DNA of 5,505 nt from Akkermansiaceae bacterium (GTDB lineage Bacteria > Verrucomicrobiota > Verrucomicrobiia > Verrucomicrobiales > Akkermansiaceae), in the NCBI GenBank assembly GCA_029288115.1, contig JARFPV010000600.1:1-5505 (forward strand), written 5' to 3'. The notes below the pieces were generated by a model. It saw only the letters and a list, made by a program, of their open reading frames with translations, made no database searches and was not told the DNA's origin. Position 1 is the stretch's first letter. The number at the start of each line of letters is the position of its first letter. Both the position numbers and the translations under genes were made by a program. This document shows, one piece after another, positions 1-5,505 of this stretch.

Positions 1-36
1 CACCCCCCCCCCCCCCCCACCTCCACTAGACAATCT
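1..36. other. Sequencing artefact: index and degraded P5 tail with poly-C
   Basis: This stretch is not genomic. Read on the minus strand it continues directly out of the Nextera adapter at 37-69. First comes a 10-base block (plus-strand TAGACAATCT, 27-36) in the place of the i5 index. Then comes what should be the P5 flow-cell sequence. Aligned to the end of P5 (CCACCGAGATCTACAC), positions 11-26 match at 10 of 16 bases, and all six mismatches are C on the plus strand, which is G on the read strand. Beyond that there is a pure run of 16 C at 3-18. Drift into poly-G is the usual failure of two-colour Illumina chemistry when a read runs past a short insert. The exact index identity is inferred from position only. 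Confidence 0.93.
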
Positions 37-69
37 TCGTCGGCAGCGTCAGATGTGTATAAGAGACAG
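37..69 (+). other. Illumina Nextera read-1 transposase adapter (artefact)
   Basis: These 33 bases match the Nextera read-1 adapter exactly as I know it. They begin TCGTCGGCAGCGTC (37-50) and end with the 19-base Tn5 mosaic end AGATGTGTATAAGAGACAG (51-69). This is a library-preparation oligonucleotide, not a natural transposon end, so no mobile element should be called here. The tagmented insert, and so the true genomic sequence, begins at 70. The adapter is in frame with the large gene that follows and translates as SSAASDVYKRQ (37-69), so automatic gene callers will extend the protein into it. Confidence 0.98.
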
Positions 70-1650
70 CGCCAGACCCTGCCGAAGTGCCGTTTCGGAA
101 AGTCGGGCTCGATCTTCTGGCAGGCAAAGGTTTACGACAACCACTTTCGCCATCACCAGAGAGACACCCGCAAGCACGGCGCAGAGCTGCTTACACACCT
201 AACGAATATGGTGAAAGCGCAGGCTCAAGCTGGGACATTCTCCGAAACCATCTTCGGTATGTGGCTGCACGGAATCGATGTGCGTGACGAGAAAATGCGC
301 GCATTGATGCAGACGATTGCCAAGTCGCCAGCTTACCTCAAACTTGATCCTGAATACCGTCGCTCAGCGACAGATCACCACCACTTCGGTCGCATCGCTT
401 ATCCACCCAACATGGTGGCTGAAGGGCCAGACTCCATGAGCCGAGAACTGCTCAGCCTGCCCGCAAAGGCCGCTCCCGCTCAGGTCGAAGCTGCATTGAA
501 GGCTGTTATGGATCGTACCAACAAGGCACCTGCCAAGGTGACGATTATCGGCCTCGCGCAAGTTGCCACGCTCCCCAAATGGTCTCCTGAAATCCGCAAT
601 CTCGTGCTCTCCCTGTTTAAAGAGAACGCCCCCATCGGCGAGTATCCCGCCAACCAAGGGTATGAGCAACTCGTTAACCGGATTGCGAAAGAAACTCTGG
701 AAAGTAAAGAGTGGTCGTCACTTGAAACATACGCAGCAGGTCTCTGGCACTCCGCTGCGATATTGAATCAACCGCAGCATACAGGCGCCACCGCACTATC
801 GCTTCTCGCCGAGGCCGCGCTTGATGCCAATGCTGCATCGATTGCGATGACTTTCTCGCGAGCCGCTCTTCGCGGTCAGGCAGGCCGGGTTTTGTTCAAG
901 AGAGAGGACTGGGGAGTGCCTGTCATCGCCAACCGTATGCGTGCCATCCCAGGTAAAGCCGCCTCCGCCATCGGTGCCGTGGAAATCCCGGTCGATGAAT
1001 CCGATCCCGCATATCCGATCTACAAATCCAATGCCGAGTTCGTTCAGGGTAACTTCGATTCCGCATGGGACCTCTATGTGAAAAATGCCGACCAGTTAGA
1101 AGGTGTGCTGCGTAAGACATCCGCCGAATACGGGTTCTGGCTTCTCAAAAAGAATACCGAAACTGAAAATACCGACCGCGCCGAGCAGTTGGTCAAGGAG
1201 CTGACTATCTGGTCGCGCCAAGCCGAGGGCACCTTCAGTCTGGAACAGGATGCCGAGCTAAAAATCGCCTACGCTGATCTCGCCTACCTCAAGGGAGCCC
1301 TGCCAACGTCACGCGCGTGGTATCGTAAGGTTGCCGATGCCAAGGAATACCAAGGGTCGGATGTTGGGCTGCGTGCCGCTTTAGGATCCGTCAAGGTCGA
1401 CCGCGCATCGAAAAACTTCGGTGCCGCCATGACCGAGCTCGACAAGCTGATGCGTATCAAGGACCCCGCCTCACGCATCAAAGTCCACTATGCCCGCGCC
1501 GAGGTCTTTATGGATCAGGAAAACTTCAAGGAAGGCCTCGATGAAATCGAGTCGGTCCTCCTGCGTAAACCCAAACACCCGGACGCCCTGATTCTTCGTG
1601 GAAAAATTCATAACCAAATGCGCAAACTCGTCGAGGCGAGTCAGATCGAG
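70..1650 (+). other. N-terminal helical zone with TPR-like units (domain of the CDS)
   Basis: Residues 1 to about 527 are predicted by eye to be mostly helical, rich in Ala, Leu, Glu and Lys. The first 300 or so residues show no motif I can name. A short histidine cluster, DHHHFGRIAYPP, starts at residue 102 (position 373). From about residue 317 the pattern becomes TPR-like, for example NAEFVQGNFDSAWDLY (1027-1074). Three consecutive units of about 36-37 residues follow at 1255-1362, 1363-1473 and 1474-1584. The third is the best, with YARAEVFMDQENFKEGLDEI and a closing Pro (RKPKHPD) where the TPR consensus has Pro32. TPR arrays bind peptides or partner proteins, so this zone is probably an interaction surface. 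The unit boundaries are approximate. Confidence 0.7.
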
Positions 1651-4600
1651 CTCGGAGCCTCACAGGAGGACACCGTGATCGTTCCTGGTGAGGCGGTGAA
1701 AATCAACCTGCGTGACCCCACACTCCGGGTCTCCGGTGTAGGTGCCGACATCGAAGTCGAGATCTGGGCGAAGTCCGGTGACAAAGAACGCGTCATGCTC
1801 CGCCAGCTCGGCGACGATAAGGAAAAATTCCGTGCCGAAGTGCAGACTGCACTGGGACCTCCAGTCCCTGGTGACAAGACTCTGCAGATCCTCGGTGATG
1901 ATGAAATCCGCTTCGGATACTCAAAACGATTCCGCGCTAAGATGGATGACCTCCCGGATGATCCGAAGGTTGTCATCACCGTGGCATCCGACGCCCAACT
2001 CGCATTGACCGCTGGCGCATTCCCCGCACGTGAAGGGGAGCGCAAGCTCGATATCTCAGAACTCGGGCTTTCCACCGCACAGGCTGCCCTGGGCACGCGT
2101 TCGGTCCGTCCAGGAAACCCGGTCTACCTGCGTGTGTATGACTCCGATCAGAGTAAGACTGCCAATGCCGATGAGATTTACGTCACCCTCACAGCATCGA
2201 GTGGTGATGAGATCCGCCGACTCAAACTCACCGAGACCGGCCCGTTCACCGGTGAGTTTCAAGCGATCGTTCCTACCAGCGGTGCCCAGGCACTGGCATT
2301 CGCCTCCGAAAGCGCCCCGGGCCGCGACCCGAACATGGCCATCAGCGCGAAAGACTACCCCGGTTGGCAAGGTGAAGTCGGTGACCGCGACAAGATGCGC
2401 ATCTTCGGCGTCGATATGAACGACAACGTGCCGGTCGATAAGATGTCCGTCACCACCGGTGGGGCAGGTCAGTCACTGACGCATTTCATCCTGCAAACGT
2501 CAATGAATGGCAAGGACTGGACGACACGTTCACGTTTTCCTGAGACCAAAAATCTAGCTCCTTGGGATGGTCGACCTCGTATATCTGTTGTCCCTAACAC
2601 ACATGTTGGTCCGCTATCGGTTCCGGAAGATTACAATCTTCCCGATGACTGGAAAGAACGCATGGAAATCGATTCTGTCCGCTCAAACATGGAATACAAC
2701 GCTGCACACGTGGCCAACCTCACATTTGAGAAATTCCCCAACATCAGGATCCACCCTGGATCTCCTGTATTGGTTAAATTTCGCGCCCTGTTCTATCAGC
2801 CGACTGCTGCCATCCGGCGCTTCAAGCTCGATGGTCTCCCCGCTGTGGATGACAAGGAAAACTCCCGTGTGATTTTCCTGATCGATGGCAAGCCTGCCAG
2901 TGATGAATCCGAAAGCCCACTCACCATCGAACGTGAGCTCCGCCCCGGGCTGCACGAAATTCAAATCTGGTACACCGAGCGAGTAAGCGACTTGCAAAAA
3001 CGTAAGCCGTCGTTGCTCTGTGACGTCGAAGGTAAAGACGAACTCGCACCTTGCCCGGACACTATGTTCGATCCCGCTAAGTTCCCCGAAGGCGTGCGCC
3101 AGCTCATCGATCAATCAGCTACGATTACCAAAACCGACAGTGGATTTGATTTTGCCTTCGGCGACCGCACTCAGGCACGCATCACACGCCTCGTGATTGC
3201 TGGCTTTGAGGGTGTTGCTCCTGTGATCAATAAGGTCACTCTGGGCGATCGCACCGGCAAGGCACTGTTGCCCGTGCAACAGGACTACCAGGCGCTGCGC
3301 GCGAACACCGAGCTGGAAGTGCTCCCCGGCGACCAGATTGTCGCCCGCTACGAAGACCCGGTGTCGGCAACACCCAAACGTAACAAGCACCAGAAAAACC
3401 TCACAGTGGCATTCAATAACGCGGAGGTATCCGCATCGTTCCTCAACTACGAAACCACCACTGAGGGACGTGTGCTTGTGTTAGAACCAATCCGACGGTT
3501 CCGATTCGATGACGCGGTCGCAATTGTCATCGAGGACCCCGACATGGACGGTAGCCCGAAACGCGACACCGTGGAGTTCAAGATCACCACCAGCAGTGGT
3601 GGTGAGGCGACCGTGAAAGCGCTCGAGACCGAGGAGCATAGCGGACGTTTTATCGGCAAGATCTTCCCCGTTGATGGTGAGCCCACTCGTGCTTCGGAAA
3701 TCAAGATGACCAAAGGAGGCACCCTGACCGCCGTTTACCGCGACCAGGAAAACCTGAGCCCGGGAATCCCGACTGACCGCAAGGTGACCATCTCCCACGC
3801 GAATTACGCAACGCCATCACTCGCCGCCTACAACATCGCGAGCAAGAAACTGCCACCCGTCAAAACTGAGGAACAACCGGTCAGCCAGACGAAAACCCGC
3901 AAAGGTAGCCGTTTCATGCCGGAAATTATGCCCGAGCGACGCACACTCGATTACAGCTACGTTGCCGAGGAAAAGCTCGCCGAAGCAAAACTCCAGGGAG
4001 TTATTGGTGCTAGCATGCGATTCGATGTCGTGGTTCCCCACCTCGCACTGGCTGGAAGCAGTGAGATCCGCGCCTACATCCAGACCGATGCCGCAAGGAA
4101 GGCAGCCAAAGGAAGCCTCAAGGAGCCATTTGATGTCAGCGTGCCCGGCACAATGAAACTTACCGGTGTGCTGAAGGGCGCAGCGGTGACCGCCCCGAGC
4201 GGTTATACGATTGGCGCTGGTCCACGTTCGCCTTCAAACCAACCACCACTCGAGGAAGGACGTTTCGCATTTTCCATTCCACTGATTCTAGGCGACCTGC
4301 CAACGATCAGCTACGGCAACAAAGCCGCAGAAGCGCTACCGAGTTCAGCCATCCCAGAGGGGCTGATCGTCAACGCAGGTGATGTCGTCCACCTCGGGTA
4401 TCCGTATAAAGATGCCGAGGGCAAGGTGCAATGGAAGACGACCCAGCTCGAAGTCACAAGCCATGGATTCCTCGATGTCATGGACGGTAACTACAACACC
4501 GCCCTGACACGTGCCTTCGTCGGTGAAAAAGTCTACGTGCGCGTGCTCGACCGCGGACGCGATACGGGTCCGGCACGTGATTCTACAACCGTGACCCTGA

Positions 4601-5505
4601 AATCGACCAGCGGTGCCAGCACCGAGTATGAACTCCGCGAAACCGAACCGCACTCCGGTGTGTTCAAAGGTGTCTTCGCACTCAGCTACGCCGACGACAA
4701 ACTGCCCTCCAAGCTGCCACCCGTCGCACTCAACGGTTTCCCCGTCCGCTACGGCGATGACGTTTCCGTTTCCTACAAAACACCGGAGGGCATCCAGTCC
4801 TACCAAGTTGATGTCAACAAGGGTGCCGACGGTATCATCGAGCCATTCAGTAAACGCTTTACCGGTGACGAGATGGCTGTGCAGACGAGCTTCGTGCTCG
4901 CCGAATGTTTCTTCGAACTGGCGAAAAAACATCGTGAGATGGAGCAGGAAAGCCTGGCCCGCCGCGAGATGGCACATGCCCAGAAATTGCTCGCCGAAGC
5001 AATCGCTACCCACCGTGACGACGAACTGCGCGCGCACGCTGAGTATTTGTTAGGTAACCTGTCCCAGGAATATGCGGACCTCTCGAAAAACGAGGCTGCC
5101 AAGCTGCCGATGTATCAGGACGCGCTGGCGCGATTCATGAAAATCACCACCGACTACCCGGACACTGAGTTCGCACCCAAAGCGCAGTTCAAGACCGCAC
5201 TCGTTTACGAAAAAATGGGTGAGATCGATAACGCCGTGGAGGAGTATGTGAAACTCGCCTACAAGTACCCCGACGACGAACTGATCCCTCAGGTGATGTC
5301 GCGCCTCGGTGGCTATTTCCAGAAAAAAGGCCTCGCGTATAAAAAGCAGGCAGACCCACTGCGTGAGAAGGAAGACGATGAGTCGAAGACAGAGGTGATT
5401 CGACTCGATAAGCTCTCCTACCCACAGTTCCTCAATGCCGCCATGGTATTCACCAAGCTTCAGGAAAGATTCCCAGAGGACAAACTCGCCGGTCTTGCCG
5501 GACTG
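70..5505 (+). CDS. Giant multidomain TPR / beta-sandwich repeat protein, partial at both ends
   Basis: A single frame (codons starting at 70, 73, ...) is open for 1812 codons with no stop. The start codon lies upstream of the contig end and the stop lies downstream. I do not recognise a named family for the whole protein. Seen in the translation: a helical zone with TPR-like units (about residues 1-525); a beta-rich zone with four modules sharing a V...ET-x3-SG-x-F spacing, two weaker relatives and a PA14-like segment (about 528-1587); and a second TPR zone (about 1588-1812). I found only four cysteines (residues 7, 984, 995, 1613), no hydrophobic stretch long enough to cross a membrane, and no catalytic motif. 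The signal peptide region, if any, is missing. From the fold types I infer an exported scaffold, ligand-binding or envelope-assembly protein. A cytoplasmic TPR scaffold is the main alternative. Codons mostly end in G/C along the gene, except near 2530-2643. Coding status is very secure; function is unknown. Confidence 0.95.
1651..1995 (+). repeat. Beta-sandwich module 1 (degenerate copy)
   Basis: Residues 528-642. This is the first and most diverged copy of the protein's internal repeat. It opens with VPGEAVKINLRDPTL (1681-1725), matching the 'G-x-x-V-x-hydrophobic-x-hydrophobic-x-D' start of the other copies. It lacks the ET...SG residues, having QLGDDKEK instead, but the conserved Phe (1828-1830) lies exactly 44 residues after the conserved Val (1696-1698), as in modules 3 and 4. 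It closes with LGDDEIRFGY (1891-1920), matching the GD-x-I-x3-Y ending. It follows the N-terminal TPR zone directly. The fold assignment is inferred from alternating hydrophobic residues. Confidence 0.65.
2095..2451 (+). repeat. Beta-sandwich module 2
   Basis: Residues 676-794. It opens with RPGNPVYLRVYDSD (2107-2148) and carries the motif ETGPFTGEF (2233-2259). The Val-to-Phe distance is 45 residues, one more than in the other three clear copies. It ends around GDRDKMRIFGVDMND. Modules of this kind, with an ET-x-SG-x-F signature between beta strands, occur in bacterial and archaeal surface or secreted proteins; that is general knowledge, and I cannot assign a database family. A linker of about 33 residues separates it from module 1. 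Confidence 0.72.
2461..3114 (+). other. Proline-rich linker plus PA14-like segment (domain of the CDS)
   Basis: Residues 798-1015. The first part (FILQTSMNGKDW, 2485-2520) resembles a surface beta-domain strand. It is followed by a proline-rich linker. The second part has the order seen in PA14 domains: RALFYQPTAAIRRFKLDG (2782-2835), then IFLIDGKP (2872-2895), then ELRPGLHEIQIWY (2935-2973), comparable to the PA14 pattern 'YxFxL..., lyIDGk, L-x-x-G-xHxIxIxY'. PA14 domains are beta-barrels that usually bind carbohydrate in secreted or cell-surface proteins. Two of the four cysteines (residues 984 and 995) follow shortly after. The PA14 match is by eye and partial, and a generic beta-domain is possible. 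It sits between repeat modules 2 and 3. Confidence 0.5.
3115..3480 (+). other. Divergent beta module, possible partial relative of the repeat
   Basis: Residues 1016-1137, between the PA14-like segment and module 3. The end of this stretch, LPGDQIVARYEDP (3322-3360), matches the GD-x-I-x3-Y closing element of the repeat, and a strand-like AFNNAEVSASFLNYETTTEG follows. The ET-x3-SG-x-F centre is absent. It may be a repeat copy that has lost its signature, or a different beta domain sharing only the closing strand. No enzyme motif is visible. Confidence 0.4.
3481..3798 (+). repeat. Beta-sandwich module 3
   Basis: Residues 1138-1243. It opens with RFDDAVAIVIEDPDMDG (3502-3552) and carries ETEEHSGRF (3625-3651). 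The conserved Val (3517) and Phe (3649) are 44 residues apart. It closes with KGGTLTAVYRD (3712-3741). The strand just before the signature (KRDTVEFKITTSSGGE) matches the equivalent strand in module 4 (ARDSTTVTLKSTSGAS). The acidic EDPDMDG turn could bind calcium, as many surface beta domains do, but it does not fit an EF-hand or a dockerin loop. A charged linker of about 65 residues follows. Confidence 0.75.
3997..4506 (+). other. Divergent beta domain with repeat-like ending
   Basis: Residues 1310-1479. This beta-rich stretch begins near GASMRFDVVVPHLAL. In its second half it has EEGRFAFSIPLILGD (4252-4296), placed where the clear modules have ET-x3-SG-x-F, and then NAGDVVHLGYPYKD (4372-4413), which matches the GD-x-x-x-x-x-Y closing element. 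It is longer than modules 3 and 4, and its middle (TAPSGYTIGAGPRSPSNQPP) looks like a loop. I read it as a strongly diverged or expanded relative of the repeat, with low certainty. Confidence 0.4.
4507..4830 (+). repeat. Beta-sandwich module 4
   Basis: Residues 1480-1587. This is the clearest copy together with module 3. It opens with FVGEKVYVRVLDRGRD (4516-4563) and carries ETEPHSGVFKGVF (4639-4677). The conserved Val (4531) and Phe (4663) are 44 residues apart, identical to modules 1 and 3. It closes with RYGDDVSVSYKTPEG (4747-4791). It leads directly into the C-terminal TPR zone without a long linker. Confidence 0.77.
4831..5505 (+). other. C-terminal TPR zone, cut by window end (domain of the CDS)
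   Basis: Residues 1588-1812. The stretch is helical throughout and holds TPR-like units. Two neighbouring ones are KITTDYPDTEFAPKAQFKTA (5143-5202) and EIDNAVEEYVKLAYKYPDDE (5221-5280), each with the 'F/Y-x-x-L/I-x-x-x-YP-D/E' ending typical of BamD- and CpoB(YbgF)-like outer-membrane-associated TPR proteins. A further unit, AMVFTKLQERFPEDKLAGLA (5443-5502), reaches the end of the window, so more TPR sequence must follow. Between units is a charged segment, LREKEDDESKTEV (5359-5397). The resemblance to envelope TPR proteins supports, but does not prove, a periplasmic location. Confidence 0.75.

Noticed and set aside
3..18. Run of 16 C as a possible regulatory or phase-variation tract
   Set aside because: Its position beyond the adapter and index shows it is poly-G base-calling on the opposite strand.
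51..69. Tn5 mosaic end as a possible natural transposon end
   Set aside because: It is part of the full synthetic Nextera adapter and is followed outward by index and P5 remnants, so it is a library artefact.
87..287. Plus-strand frame-3 open frame of 66 codons whose first part (VGLDLLAGKGL) looks protein-like
   Set aside because: The main frame is open over the same stretch and gives plausible helical sequence (AELLTHLTNMV) that runs on without a break. A frameshift near the low-quality contig end cannot be fully excluded for the first 25 or so codons.
373..408. DHHHFGRIAYPP considered as a metal site or the start of a DUF4159-like domain
   Set aside because: Only the local wording is suggestive. 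The following sequence is helical and lacks the expected continuation, and three neighbouring histidines alone do not make a metal site.
1641..2096. Minus-strand open frame of 151 codons, rich in Ser and Arg
   Set aside because: Ser/Arg-rich composition is typical of an antisense shadow, and the plus strand here encodes module 1 with its conserved spacing.
3535..3552. DPDMDG as an EF-hand or dockerin-type calcium loop
   Set aside because: The 12-residue loop spacing is not met, and the string falls in a turn between beta strands of module 3. Calcium binding remains possible but unsupported.
3976..5000. Short direct repeat ctcgccgaagcaa near 3976 and 4988
   Set aside because: Thirteen bases encoding the common helical string LAEA in a codon-biased gene; expected by chance and not linked to any other structure.
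4345..5037. Minus-strand open frame of 230 codons
   Set aside because: It lies fully antisense to the long plus-strand gene. Its product has no recognisable motif, and such antisense frames are common when codons are biased to G/C at the third position. The plus frame encodes clear repeat and TPR motifs here.

Overview
The window is the end of an assembled contig and carries one enormous, incomplete protein-coding gene. Positions 1-69 are not biology. They are a leftover Illumina Nextera library end (transposase adapter, a 10-base index and a degraded P5/poly-C tail) that was assembled into the contig. Real genomic sequence starts at 70. From there to 5505, frame +1 is open for 1812 codons with no stop, no start and no terminator, so both ends of the protein lie outside the window. 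No other gene, RNA gene, mobile element, CRISPR array or regulatory site is supported.

Numbering residue 1 as the codon at 70-72, the encoded protein has three zones. Residues 1 to about 525 are a helical zone that ends in at least three TPR-like units. Residues of about 528-1587 are a beta-rich zone. It contains four copies of a beta-sandwich-like module recognised by a 'V ... ET-x3-SG-x-F ... GD-x-I-x3-Y' pattern with nearly fixed spacing, plus two weaker relatives and a PA14-like segment between the second and third clear copies. Residues of about 1588-1812 are helical again, with TPR units like those of BamD/CpoB-type proteins, and the last unit runs off the window. No transmembrane segment is visible. 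The fold types suggest an extracytoplasmic or periplasmic scaffold or binding protein rather than an enzyme, but this is inference and no specific function is recognised.

The organism cannot be identified firmly. The DNA is moderately GC-rich with mostly G/C-ending codons. Very large TPR plus beta-sandwich plus PA14 proteins are typical of the Planctomycetota-Verrucomicrobiota group, and Verrucomicrobiota is my best guess at modest confidence. The adapter remnant and the contig-end position point to a short-read draft genome or metagenome assembly.

The most interesting points are the unusual solenoid / beta-module array / solenoid architecture, the measurable repeat spacing, a short proline-rich linker with clearly different codon use ahead of the PA14-like segment, and the in-frame adapter, which would give any automatic gene call a false N-terminus.
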